A DNA stretch of 64,000 nucleotides from Lacinutrix sp. Bg11-31. GTDB taxonomy: Bacteria > Bacteroidota > Bacteroidia > Flavobacteriales > Flavobacteriaceae. The stretch covers positions 3,596,001 through 3,660,000 of the forward strand of contig NZ_CP025118.1 of the NCBI RefSeq assembly GCF_002831665.1. The letters are read 5' to 3'. A program made the position numbers and the translations under genes. Positions 53,262 to 62,002 of this stretch are shown here, piece by piece. Each line of letters opens with the position of its first letter. Position 1 is the stretch's first letter. The notes beneath the pieces were generated by a model that saw only the letters and a program-made list of their open reading frames with translations, searched no databases and had not been told where the DNA came from.

Positions 53262-53290
53262 AAAAAAAAGCCGAAGCGTTAGCTTCGGCT
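53262..53290 (-). terminator. Terminator of the DUF4412 transcript
   Basis: GCCGAAGC / GCTTCGGC with a GTTA-type four-base loop; in the leftward direction it is followed by a run of T. Confidence 0.85.
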
Positions 53291-53383
53291 CTTAAACAAA
53301 CTAACCTAAAAACAAAATACTATCTGTTAATTATAAGGGAGTAAGTTTTAAGTGTATGGTGTTTTTTGTAAATCTATAATTAT

Positions 53384-54214
53384 TTACATTAGTTTTTTGT
53401 AGCCTGAAGTAGCAATAGCAAAATTTTCCACTTTAAGCGAAACGCACTTCATTGTTGTGGTTTTTGCCTTTCTTTTAGAGGTGTCTGTCATTATTGTTTC
53501 CATTGGTAATCCATTTATCATAGACATCCAACTTTGGTCTATTCCTTTTTTCTGTTTTGTTTTATAAAAAGTTTTAGCAAAAGAAACGCCAGCGCTTTCT
53601 GTAATCCAAACTTTGCCATGCATGTCCTTTCCTTTAACGGCATATTCTTTACATGGATAGCCTAATATACTTTTGGTATTTCCAGTTGCCACTACAGGAT
53701 ATTCGGTTTCTGCTATAGCTTCATCTGTAAGTTCTCCTATATTTAGATTCATAGACATTAGTGTTTTATCACCATTATTATCCATAAACATAAATAGAAC
53801 ATTTTCTTTTAAGTCCATAACAGTAATGGTTTTGTTTCTTGCGTCCGGAATTTCGAAACCTAAAAAATTGTGATCATTATTTAAGTAATAAGCAATATTA
53901 ACTGGTTTTTTACCATTGTCTATTTGCATTACATATTTATGGCTAAATTGATATGTATTAGCAGGAATTGCATTGGACACCCCAAATATGTTTTCATTTT
54001 TATTCTTTGCTTCTTTCTTATTCTTTTTAGAATTATTAAAAGTGGAATCAAAGGCCTTGTCTGTTTCACGTTCTGTTTTATCTTCAACTTTCTTTTCTAA
54101 GGTTTTTTCTACTGCTTTTTCGGCTTTCTTTGCAAGTTTCTTCCAAATTTGTGCTTCAGTATTTGTGCTAAAACAAATAGTAATAATGATTAATAGTGCT
54201 TTTAAGGTTTTCAT
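53384..54214 (-). CDS. DUF4412 exported protein
   Basis: 276 residues. Signal peptide 1-21. A Lys/Glu-rich coiled region follows (about 23-75, 'KKAEKAVEKTLEKKVEDKTERETDKAF'), then a DUF4412 domain with 'YPVVATGNTKSILGYPCKEYAVKGKDMHGKVWITESAGVSF'. Function unknown. It lies downstream of a short secreted-peptide ORF and probably shares its promoter (site B). Confidence 0.85.
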   Translation of the reverse strand: MKTLKALLIIITICFSTNTEAQIWKKLAKKAEKAVEKTLEKKVEDKTERETDKAFDSTFNNSKKNKKEAKNKNENIFGVSNAIPANTYQFSHKYVMQIDNGKKPVNIAYYLNNDHNFLGFEIPDARNKTITVMDLKENVLFMFMDNNGDKTLMSMNLNIGELTDEAIAETEYPVVATGNTKSILGYPCKEYAVKGKDMHGKVWITESAGVSFAKTFYKTKQKKGIDQSWMSMINGLPMETIMTDTSKRKAKTTTMKCVSLKVENFAIATSGYKKLM

Positions 54215-54314
54215 TTTAAAATATTTATGGATTATTGTGATTGTTTTGTATTCAGTTTTTTTGTGCTTCAGATAAATCTACTTTTTCTAAAAGATCTAAA
54301 TAATCTATAGGTTT

Positions 54315-54488
54315 TTAATTGGCACTATCTTCTAAGGTTTCCTCATAATTGCTAATTAATACCTTGGTTTGTATGCTTAACAAATTGTCTTTTTTAACTA
54401 TTAAAGAGACTGTTTCCTTTTCTTGAGCTATTATAATTATTGCAAAAGCATAGGCTAGTAGTGCTAACAGTAATTTTAATAGTTTCAT
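54315..54488 (-). CDS. Short secreted peptide, possibly truncated by an in-frame stop
   Basis: 57 residues, starting at ATG 54488: signal-like 'MKLLKLLLALLAYAFAIIIIAQEKE' then 'TVSLIVKKDNLLSIQTKVLISNYEETLEDSAN'. After the TAA the same frame stays open for 20 more codons ('KPIDYLDLLEKVDLSEAQKN') to a TGA at 54252-54254. That tail looks coding. Either the gene was longer and has been broken, or the tail is chance. Site B sits 25 bases upstream. Confidence 0.6.
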   Translation of the reverse strand: MKLLKLLLALLAYAFAIIIIAQEKETVSLIVKKDNLLSIQTKVLISNYEETLEDSAN

Positions 54489-54512
54489 AATTAATAGTAT
54501 TAAGTTGTTTTC

Positions 54513-54543
54513 TACTTAATGTGTTAAGAAAGAAAAGGTTAAC
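54513..54543 (-). promoter_or_regulatory. Putative ECF-sigma promoter, site B
   Basis: Reverse strand: GTTAAC (54538-54543), 16 bases, CATTAAGTA (54513-54521), 24 bases before the short peptide start and upstream of the DUF4412 gene. Confidence 0.65.
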
Positions 54544-54576
54544 AGAATTGATTTTTTTATTGGAAAAAACTTAATT

Positions 54577-54584
54577 TAGCTTTG
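54577..54584 (+). promoter_or_regulatory. -7 element of the sigma gene promoter
   Basis: TAGCTTTG is a perfect TAnnTTTG, 34 bases before the sigma start. No well-spaced TTG accompanies it (spacings 14 and 26). Confidence 0.5.
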
Positions 54585-54589
54585 AAGGT

Positions 54590-54618
54590 GTTAACCTATT
54601 AATCAGTTCTGCCATTAA
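54590..54618 (+). promoter_or_regulatory. GTTAAC-N17-CATTAA copy abutting the sigma start codon (site E)
   Basis: GTTAAC (54590-54595), 17 bases, CATTAA (54613-54618), immediately before ATG 54619. It matches sites A and B in both boxes. Its position would start transcription inside the gene, so it is more likely an operator-like copy or a coincidence than the gene's own promoter. Confidence 0.4.
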
Positions 54619-55185
54619 ATGATAAACCAACAGGAAAACAATATTCTGGAAGATTTAAAACATGGATCTCAGCAAACACTTAGAAAAGTGTATGAAGACA
54701 ATAGAGAGAAGTTTATAAATTTTGCAAGACGCTATAATCTACCGCAAGATGATGTGGTCGACGTTTACCAAGATGCTTATGTTATTTTTTATAATAATGT
54801 AATGTCTGGTAAAATTGAAACAATGACAAGTAGTGTTTCTACCTATTTATTTAGTGTTGGAAAGTATTTAATTTTCGATAAAATGAAAAAGAATAGCAAA
54901 AAAGCGGGTCCTAATTTTGATTTGGCTATTGTTAGAGATGCAGATGAAATTTTAGACACTATAGAAATTGAAGAACAAACATTAACTCATGAACAAGAAT
55001 TATTGCGTAAACATTTTTCGAGTTTAGGAAAACAGTGTCAAGAATTGTTAAACCTATTTTATTATCGAGGATTTACCATAAAAGATATTTTAGAACACGG
55101 CAATTATAATAATGAAAATGTGATTAAAAGTGCAAAATCACGTTGTATGAAGACCCTTAAAGCACGTATTAATAGCAACATATAA
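54619..55185 (+). CDS. ECF-type sigma-70 factor
   Basis: 188 residues. Sigma region 2 (about 22-95, 'FINFARRYNLPQDDVVDVYQDAYVIFYNNV', 'VSTYLFSVGKYLIFDKM') and region 4 (about 125-180, 'LGKQCQELLNLFYYRGFTIKDILEHGNYNNENVIKSAKSRCMKTLKARI'). No region 3 or extension. The next gene, an anti-sigma-like membrane protein, overlaps its stop by one base (TAATG), the classical sigma/anti-sigma arrangement. It likely drives genes bearing GTTAAC-N16/17-CATTAAGTA (inference). Confidence 0.92.
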   Translation: MINQQENNILEDLKHGSQQTLRKVYEDNREKFINFARRYNLPQDDVVDVYQDAYVIFYNNVMSGKIETMTSSVSTYLFSVGKYLIFDKMKKNSKKAGPNFDLAIVRDADEILDTIEIEEQTLTHEQELLRKHFSSLGKQCQELLNLFYYRGFTIKDILEHGNYNNENVIKSAKSRCMKTLKARINSNI

Positions 55186-55913
55186 TGACTAACGAAGACC
55201 TACTATATCGCTACTTTTCTAATAGTTTGACTGAAAACGAACTAATAGATTTTAACAAACGCATAGAAACAGACGCTGAGTTTAAAGCCGATTTTGAATT
55301 TGAAAATAATTTAAAACAGGCTATAAAACAAAACAACACTACCGAGTTAAAAGAAAAATTAAAAGTTTTTGAAGCTGAAATTTCCGTAAAAGAACCTAGA
55401 ACTACTAAGCCCCAATTTAATTGGCGAATAGCCGCATCAATAGTTTTGTTTATAGGAGCTGGCTGGTTTGGTTATAATGCTCTTTTTGGGGTAGACTACA
55501 ATAATATTTATAACGCTAATTTTAATAATTATCCAAACACAGAGTTTACTATTACACGAAGTGATACTGTAGATTCGTATGAGCGAAAAGCATTTGTTGC
55601 TTACGAAGCTCAAGATTATGATAATGCAATTTTAAATTTTAATACCATTCCAGTAGCGGAACAAAAAGGATATCAAGATTTTTATGTAGCGTTATCTTAT
55701 TTAAATAATAATGATTCTGAAAAAGCAAAGGACTTATTTAAAAAGACAGTTGCTTACAACAAAATGTTTGTAGCAGAGTCTCATTGGTATTTGGCATTAG
55801 TAGCTATTAAACAAAAAGATAAAATAGCAGCAATAAAACAGCTTAGAATTTTACTTGAGAATTTCGATTATAATAAATCTAAAGCAGAAGTTTTACTAAA
55901 AGAGCTACATTAA
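55185..55913 (+). CDS. Anti-sigma-like membrane protein with periplasmic TPRs
   Basis: 242 residues. Cytoplasmic N-terminal part (1-78, 'EDLLYRYFSNSLTENELIDFNKRIETDAEFKADFEFE', zinc-free anti-sigma style), membrane helix 82-100, then TPR-like periplasmic repeats ('AFVAYEAQDYDNAILNFNTIPVAEQKGYQDFYVALSYLNNNDSEKAKDLFKKTV'). Its start overlaps the sigma stop, and its own stop overlaps the stop of the converging CHAT gene by 3 bases. Predicted to hold the sigma factor at the inner membrane. Confidence 0.82.
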   Translation: MTNEDLLYRYFSNSLTENELIDFNKRIETDAEFKADFEFENNLKQAIKQNNTTELKEKLKVFEAEISVKEPRTTKPQFNWRIAASIVLFIGAGWFGYNALFGVDYNNIYNANFNNYPNTEFTITRSDTVDSYERKAFVAYEAQDYDNAILNFNTIPVAEQKGYQDFYVALSYLNNNDSEKAKDLFKKTVAYNKMFVAESHWYLALVAIKQKDKIAAIKQLRILLENFDYNKSKAEVLLKELH

Positions 55914-58660
55914 TTTTTTCGCTTTATATATAGGAGTAGAAGTAAAAGTAGCACAACTGTTAATCCAATCCAGAGCCAATAGTTGGTAGTGTTTAAAACT
56001 GAAGTGTTTCCAGAAATAACAAAGCCAGACCAATAATAAGGATGTACTAAAGCATTTTGCCTGTTTGTATTTAAAAATGCTAATTGTGCTTTTTGTAAAG
56101 CAGAATTTTTAGTTTCCTTTTTAGATAGGTTTTTGTAAAAACTATCCATAATGTTTAAGGACGACGCATCATTTATTTTCCATAAAGTACTTGAGATACT
56201 TGCTGCTCCACTAAAGTAAAATCCACGAGCAAGGCTCAAAAAACCCTCACCACGTTTTAGACTTCCTATACCACTTTCGCATGCACTTAAGGTTACTAAA
56301 TTAGAATTGAGGTTTAAGTTATACAAATCGCTTACATATAATAAGTTGTTGTTTGCTTTATTTGGTTGAAATGCTAAATACGAATATTCTGGAGTTTCAT
56401 CATTTAAAACTGCATGAGTTGCAAAATGTAGGATTCCGTACTTATTGCTTTCTGTATTGAAATTTTCTAGTGTAGACTGGTTGTTTATTAATGATTTTCC
56501 TGTAAAGTAATTTAAAATTGCTGTCGCTTCAGTTTCGTTATTTGGTAAAGGTAATAGGGAAGAGGCTGTGTTGCTAAAACTAGGAGCAAAGGCTAGAACT
56601 TTATTATTTACACCTTTTTTTTCTGTAAGTTGTTTTAATAGTGTTGCCGAATTTGCATAGCTAATTGCGTAATCTTCTACCAAATATTTAGTTTTATCTA
56701 AATTTGTATTTAAGCCAGAAAACGGAATGTAATTAAGTAATCCGTCTGCAATTATAATAATATTTTTTTGTTTAATATTTTCTAAACTTGGCGCTACTAA
56801 TTTCTTATAGAGATTATGTGTTTTGTTGTTTAAAACCCTAAGATTAGACTTTGGGTTGTTAAGCATTTGGTAGATTGTAATAATCTCGTTATTAAAATCT
56901 GTATCGATTTTAAATTGCTGTATTGTTTTAGAGTTTTTGGTAATTGCAATTGTGTAAATAGCATTGTTGCCATAAAAATAGGATAGTAAAATATCTTTTG
57001 GTTTTAATAGTTTTTGGAAGTTGGGTATAGAGACTACTTGCGAGTTGTATTTTAAATCATAATAATTTTTATAATTAGTTTCAATAGTAGTTATAAGTTC
57101 TCTATACTCGTTTTTTAATTGAAATAATGAATCTTGTAAAGCATCGACTTTAGTTTGATTAATTTGTTTTTCGGTATTGTTTATTTTCGATTTTAATACT
57201 TGCTCTTGCTCAATAATCTCTTTTGGTATATTAGCAAATGTAGTTGCTTTAGTACTTATAATAGCTTCTAGTAATAATACAGATTTGCTTTTTTCGGCAT
57301 AAAAGAAAGCTTTGTCTATAAGTGAATCTTGTTTTGTTTTTTTATACAAATTGTAAGATGCTTCTAATCCAGACTCGAAAACAGGAAAAGCCTCTTCCAT
57401 TAAAAAGAGTTTATCTGTGTTATTTTTAAAGCTAGGTTTTAAAATATCTAAAGTTTGTATTGCTTGATTTGCAATTGTAATGCTTTCGGAGTTATTAGCC
57501 AGTACATTTAAAATTTGTGCTTTGTTTTTTAAAATTTTTAAAACTGAAGTTTGGTTTATTGTTGATGGGTTTTCGTTTCTAGAAAATTGCTGCAATGCTA
57601 AATTGTAATTTTCTAAAGCTTTATCTGGGTTATTAAATTTTGTATGCAGTAAGCCAATTTCATTGTACGCTTCGGCAATATCATTATGTGGTAGGTTTTT
57701 CCATTTTTGCTTTATAAGTTTTAAAGCAGTTTGTAATTCTATTTCTGCTTCTGGATAGTTGTTTTTAGCTTGCAGAATTTTAGCTTTTGCTTTGTGAAAA
57801 ACATGCCATCTCGGATGATTTTCTACTAAATTATTTTTTATTGTCTTTAGATAATAATCAGCACTATCTAATTGTTTTGTGTTTAAATAATTTTCTAATA
57901 AATGGTTTGCTTCGGTTATAATACTACTAGAACTCCCATTGTTTTCTAGATTATGTTTAAGAGATTTTTTAAAGTATTGATTAGATAAAGTATATTTTTT
58001 TTGGCTTTTTAAAACTTCGGCTAGTAAGCTGTATGTTCTATTTATTCTTTTAATATCATCTGCTTTTTTTAGTTCAAGTATTTCTATGCTTTTTTTATAA
58101 TACTCTTTTGCTAAATCATATTTCCCGTCATTAAAATACGTTTTAGCTACAAAGCTATATGCACTTGTTAATAGCTCGGTATGATACGAATTCAATTCTT
58201 CGGTTTTTAAATTTTTGGTAGTATTAATTATCTTTTTAAATGCTTTTCTAGATTTGGCATAATCATTTATTATAAAGTAATAGATACCCTTATCTTGGTT
58301 TATAGAATTGGTGTAGAATAAAGCGTTTTCTGTTTCGTTTAATGCTTTTTTATTTTTTATTAGAATTGAATCCAGTTGTATGAAATTGACTTTCATTTTA
58401 TCTAAATCGTAAAAATGGGCTGCACTTTTGTTAAAAGCGTTCAAGCTATTTATTAAAGATTCGAAATCATTTTTTTTTGTTGCTTCGAAATTTATTTTAT
58501 TAAAATAGTGGTATGCAGAATCTTTGTTAGAATACACATGTTTATATGCTTTTGTATATAGAGCATACATCTTATTCTCATAAATAGAATCATTAGTATT
58601 TTGACCAATAGTTTGATTTATTGAAAATAAAAGAAATAAAATAAGCAAATTAATTCTCAT
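55910..58660 (-). CDS. TPR-CHAT protease-like protein, secreted and C-terminally anchored
   Basis: 916 residues. Signal peptide 1-20; TPR repeats about 30-430; coiled segment 470-540; CHAT domain about 560-890 with the catalytic pair His749 in LHFATHA and Cys794 in LSACESGIG, preceded by 'IIIIADGLLNYIPFSGL'; C-terminal membrane helix 893-911 and a basic tail (IKRKN). The topology puts the protease-like domain outside the cytoplasm. CHAT domains are caspase-like peptidases found in signalling and defence. Its start codon follows directly after the T tract of an intrinsic terminator. Encoded convergently with the sigma/anti-sigma genes. Confidence 0.92.
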   Translation of the reverse strand: MRINLLILFLLFSINQTIGQNTNDSIYENKMYALYTKAYKHVYSNKDSAYHYFNKINFEATKKNDFESLINSLNAFNKSAAHFYDLDKMKVNFIQLDSILIKNKKALNETENALFYTNSINQDKGIYYFIINDYAKSRKAFKKIINTTKNLKTEELNSYHTELLTSAYSFVAKTYFNDGKYDLAKEYYKKSIEILELKKADDIKRINRTYSLLAEVLKSQKKYTLSNQYFKKSLKHNLENNGSSSSIITEANHLLENYLNTKQLDSADYYLKTIKNNLVENHPRWHVFHKAKAKILQAKNNYPEAEIELQTALKLIKQKWKNLPHNDIAEAYNEIGLLHTKFNNPDKALENYNLALQQFSRNENPSTINQTSVLKILKNKAQILNVLANNSESITIANQAIQTLDILKPSFKNNTDKLFLMEEAFPVFESGLEASYNLYKKTKQDSLIDKAFFYAEKSKSVLLLEAIISTKATTFANIPKEIIEQEQVLKSKINNTEKQINQTKVDALQDSLFQLKNEYRELITTIETNYKNYYDLKYNSQVVSIPNFQKLLKPKDILLSYFYGNNAIYTIAITKNSKTIQQFKIDTDFNNEIITIYQMLNNPKSNLRVLNNKTHNLYKKLVAPSLENIKQKNIIIIADGLLNYIPFSGLNTNLDKTKYLVEDYAISYANSATLLKQLTEKKGVNNKVLAFAPSFSNTASSLLPLPNNETEATAILNYFTGKSLINNQSTLENFNTESNKYGILHFATHAVLNDETPEYSYLAFQPNKANNNLLYVSDLYNLNLNSNLVTLSACESGIGSLKRGEGFLSLARGFYFSGAASISSTLWKINDASSLNIMDSFYKNLSKKETKNSALQKAQLAFLNTNRQNALVHPYYWSGFVISGNTSVLNTTNYWLWIGLTVVLLLLLLLYIKRKN

Positions 58661-58691
58661 AAAAAAAAGTCTTCAAAACGAATTGAAGACT
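58661..58691 (-). terminator. Terminator directly in front of the CHAT start codon
   Basis: Leftward reading: AGTCTTCAA (58683-58691) and TTGAAGACT (58668-58676), six-base loop, then a T run that ends exactly at the ATG of the CHAT gene (58658-58660). Confidence 0.85.
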
Positions 58692-58733
58692 AATTTACAA
58701 ATATTTAAGTTATTAATATACAGTTGATTATTC

Positions 58734-59378
58734 TTATAGATCCTGAAAATTGCTTAGAAACGAATAGCTGCCATTTTCTGTTTGTACTGTAATCATAGCC
58801 TCACCAGTGAAATCGCTTTGAGATAATTCAAAAGTTTGATATCTACCTAAACCATTAGTATTTGCTATTGTGCTTATTTGCGAATTAGCATTTGTGTTTA
58901 TTAAAGTACTTTGATCTGCAACAGTGGTAATAGTTAAACTCATTTGGTCTGTTCCAGGTTGCAAAACAATATTACTAACAGTATTATATATGTCTAAACA
59001 TAAACAAGGCAATGGAGCAGGAAGAGGAGGAATAACAGGATTTATAATAAAAAATGCGTTTTCAGGACTAACAATAGAGTTAGCTTCTTCTTCGTTATTT
59101 ACTATTTGGGCACTGGCTTCTACTATGCTTGCTTGCGCATCATTATAACCAGGATCGCTATCTGGAATTTGCTGCCAAGCTACTATTTGCAATTCTAACT
59201 CTGTGTTTTTTGTTTCTAAATAATATATACGTAAGTCGCCTTCGTAAATATAATTGGTAGTTGTAAATTCTACTTGTTCAGGTTCTTGTTCTGGGTTAAG
59301 GGTATCATCTTCATCACAACTTACATTGGTAAAAAAAATAAAGGATAATACTGCTAATACTACATAACGTTTTTTCAT
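58734..59378 (-). CDS. Hypothetical lipoprotein upstream of the CHAT gene
   Basis: 214 residues. Lipobox Cys21 (TNVSCDED). The mature part is acidic and beta-rich ('EQVEFTTTNYIYEGDLRIYYLETKNTELELQIVAWQQ', 'QMSLTITTVADQSTLINTNANSQISTIANTNGLGRY') with a Pro-rich loop and a CLC motif ('PVIPPLPAPLPCLCLDIY'). No family recognised. Site D of the putative sigma motif lies 32 bases before its start, and it is followed by a terminator and then the CHAT gene. Confidence 0.75.
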   Translation of the reverse strand: MKKRYVVLAVLSFIFFTNVSCDEDDTLNPEQEPEQVEFTTTNYIYEGDLRIYYLETKNTELELQIVAWQQIPDSDPGYNDAQASIVEASAQIVNNEEEANSIVSPENAFFIINPVIPPLPAPLPCLCLDIYNTVSNIVLQPGTDQMSLTITTVADQSTLINTNANSQISTIANTNGLGRYQTFELSQSDFTGEAMITVQTENGSYSFLSNFQDL

Positions 59379-59409
59379 GGTTTTTAATGTTTAAAAGTTG
59401 TTTTGTAGT

Positions 59410-59441
59410 TAGTTTATAATATAGGAAGTATTAAAGTTAAC
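59410..59441 (-). promoter_or_regulatory. Putative ECF-sigma promoter, site D (weaker)
   Basis: Reverse strand: GTTAAC (59436-59441), 17 bases, TATAAACTA (59410-59418), which matches CATTAAGTA at six of nine positions, 31 bases before the lipoprotein start. Confidence 0.45.
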
Positions 59442-59531
59442 ATTTTTAATATGAAAAATAACTAAAATTGTGTGAATAGCCTGATTGTGTGTTTTTTAGG
59501 TAGGTTGTTTTATATAGTTGGTAAATAGTGG

Positions 59532-61970
59532 TTAATTAATCTCGTACAATAAAATACTATTACTATTACCTTTAGTAACAAACTCTAAAGACTTATCTCT
59601 GTCAATATTATCTAATTCTATAGATGAATTTCCATACACAGGAAAATTTTCGATAAGTTTTGCTTGGCTATCAAATAGTAGTACTTTTTGCGATTGTAAA
59701 TCGGTTACAGAAATATAGATTTTATCCTTTATATAAAATATCTTTACAGGAGAGTAATTACCTAAATCTAACTCTAATGTTTCACTTTTTATGTTAAGAA
59801 TATTTTCGTTTTGAGAAGCTAAAGTCTTAGTGGTAGCCGCTAAATGATGGTTTTCTGTTAAATTATATGGTTTAGTGTTAACCTTTCCTTTCTGGTCGAT
59901 ACTAATTATTTTGCCATCTGCAGTTGTAGTTGTAAAGGTGCTGTTATAGCTAAAAACAGGTTCGTTAGATAGCTCTAAATTAGAATCTAGTTTTATTCTA
60001 GTTTGCCCTCTTCTATTTAGAATATTAAGTTTCTTATCTGTTTTAATAAGTATGTAGTCCTTGTTGCCTATTCTAATATGTTGCGGCTGATGGTTAATTG
60101 TATTCTTGGCCGAAGAAAATTTAAAACCCTTAACCGTTTTTCCTTTGGCATCGTATAGCAACACATTCTTACCTTGTGTTACAAAAAGACGATAGTTTTT
60201 CCTTTTATCGTAATCAAAAACAGAAAGAGGTTGTGTAATTTTATCATTAAACTTTAGAGGATAGCCAGTAACATCTCTTCCTGTTCTATCTAGTAAATAA
60301 ACGCGGTTTGGTGTAGCAAACACGAATTGTAATCTTCCATTTTTGTAAATATCTAGTTGTTCTATCTTACCTAGAACAGGACCATTAAGTTGTTTCTTCC
60401 ACAGTATGTTGCCAATATTCGAAATTAAATACAACTTGTTATTTATATCTTGAACTATAATCTCTTTTTGTTTTGTTCTATGGTTGGTTACAAATTGTGG
60501 ATTGTTTAACAAATCTGCATCTAGGCTAATATTTAATAATTCTGTAACAGCATTAGGTTCAATTTTTACTTTGTTCTTTTTAATAGCACCATGAAGGTGT
60601 GCGTAATGTGTATCGTAAACAAATTGCAATGCCGAAATTTTATAATCTTTAAAAGTACTTTCTAAATGAGTGTCTAAATTTAAATCTAGTAAATCTTTAA
60701 GCTTGTCATTACTTAAAATTTGCAAGATTGAAGATTCGTTACTAAGGTCTTTGGTTATATTCTTATAATAATCGCGACTGCTTAAAGTTGTTTTGTTTAA
60801 GTAATTGGCAATAATGTTTTCTAGCGTTTCTGTGTTTTTTGCAAAAATAAAAAACTGATCTATTGTACAATAGTATTTAGCTTCGCTATAATTTATTAAA
60901 GGATAGAAAGTGGTTTCAAATAATTCAGGTTTACTAAAATCGTAAATAGGAACTTGTCTAAAGTTCTCCACCTCATTGTGTTCGCTAACAAGATTGTCTT
61001 TAGTAGAAATAACATCAATAGAGTTTAAAACAATGGCTTGGTTTTCTCCTGTATATATTGTGCCAATTTCAATAATATTATCGAATAAGTTAGTAGTTGT
61101 TGTGCTATCCTCTTTTTTATTGAAAGTATCTAAATTACTTTTAAAGGACTTAAAATCATTAAAAGTGAAGCTCAAAAAACCATCAGAATTATTTGGAGTA
61201 ATTTTAGCTAATTCGTTTTCCTGCGGAACTGTGTTTTTAAAAATATTAATTAACTTTTTAGAGGAATCTAATGCTTTGGTAATTCCATTAAAAAGTATTT
61301 CGTCTTGAGAAATAACGGCATCAATAGAAGTGTAATCACTAAAGTCTTTAAAAGGAAGAGCTTCCGAATTGAAAAAGGATTGTATTAAATTATCATTCGT
61401 GTTACCTAAAATTATCGAAACGGTATTGTCGTTGTTTATAGTATTAATAATTTTCTGGCGTTCTTCATTTTTACTCTTTTTAGTTAAAACAGTTTCTAAA
61501 AGTGTTTTATTAGAAGCTGCAATAGCAATACTGTCTTTAAAAGTAGTATACAGTATTTCGTTATTAAGCGTTATTTTTTGTGCAGGTTTATTTGCAATCT
61601 GTAAAGATTCAATTTTATAATTAGGTAAAGAATCTACAGAGAAAAGATTGTCAACTTGCTTTGTAGAAATTGTAAACTGAAGGCTGTCGTTCTTATCTTT
61701 TAAAAAAGAAAGTACAACTGGGTTTTCGGTGTTTATATGCTCTAAGTAATTTAGTTTTTTTGAAATACTTTTATAGGCTGAAGAAGGCATAATGCCATTA
61801 ATAAAGGCGTTATTATTAATATTGGTTTCTAAACTTTCAGTATCGTTTATAGTCACAATAATTGAAGCATCATCAGGAACAAAATCGTAAATAGATGCTT
61901 TTTTAAAGCTGTTACTATTACAGCTAAATAATAAAGTTAATAGGATTAATATTAGATAAATACGCTTCAT
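59532..61970 (-). CDS. Large lipoprotein with propeller-like C-terminal half
   Basis: 812 residues from ATG 61970 (ten codons shorter than the open frame). Lipobox Cys17 (LLFSCNSN). The N-terminal half (about 25-480) has DUF3352-like repeats of sheet and helix. The C-terminal half (about 490-812) has repeated blade-like units ('NNKLYLISNIGNILWKKQLNGPVLGKIEQLDIYKNGRLQFVFATPNRVYLLDRTGRDVTGYPLKF', 'RLFVTQGKNVLLYDAKGKTVKGFKF', 'DYILIKTDKKLNILNRRGQTRIKL'), a PQQ/WD-like beta propeller. It is encoded 32 bases downstream of rnhB. Function unknown, possibly outer-membrane quality control (speculative). Confidence 0.8.
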   Translation of the reverse strand: MKRIYLILILLTLLFSCNSNSFKKASIYDFVPDDASIIVTINDTESLETNINNNAFINGIMPSSAYKSISKKLNYLEHINTENPVVLSFLKDKNDSLQFTISTKQVDNLFSVDSLPNYKIESLQIANKPAQKITLNNEILYTTFKDSIAIAASNKTLLETVLTKKSKNEERQKIINTINNDNTVSIILGNTNDNLIQSFFNSEALPFKDFSDYTSIDAVISQDEILFNGITKALDSSKKLINIFKNTVPQENELAKITPNNSDGFLSFTFNDFKSFKSNLDTFNKKEDSTTTTNLFDNIIEIGTIYTGENQAIVLNSIDVISTKDNLVSEHNEVENFRQVPIYDFSKPELFETTFYPLINYSEAKYYCTIDQFFIFAKNTETLENIIANYLNKTTLSSRDYYKNITKDLSNESSILQILSNDKLKDLLDLNLDTHLESTFKDYKISALQFVYDTHYAHLHGAIKKNKVKIEPNAVTELLNISLDADLLNNPQFVTNHRTKQKEIIVQDINNKLYLISNIGNILWKKQLNGPVLGKIEQLDIYKNGRLQFVFATPNRVYLLDRTGRDVTGYPLKFNDKITQPLSVFDYDKRKNYRLFVTQGKNVLLYDAKGKTVKGFKFSSAKNTINHQPQHIRIGNKDYILIKTDKKLNILNRRGQTRIKLDSNLELSNEPVFSYNSTFTTTTADGKIISIDQKGKVNTKPYNLTENHHLAATTKTLASQNENILNIKSETLELDLGNYSPVKIFYIKDKIYISVTDLQSQKVLLFDSQAKLIENFPVYGNSSIELDNIDRDKSLEFVTKGNSNSILLYEIN

Positions 61971-62002
61971 TATATAATTAAGGGATTTTTGCACATTCAA
62001 AA

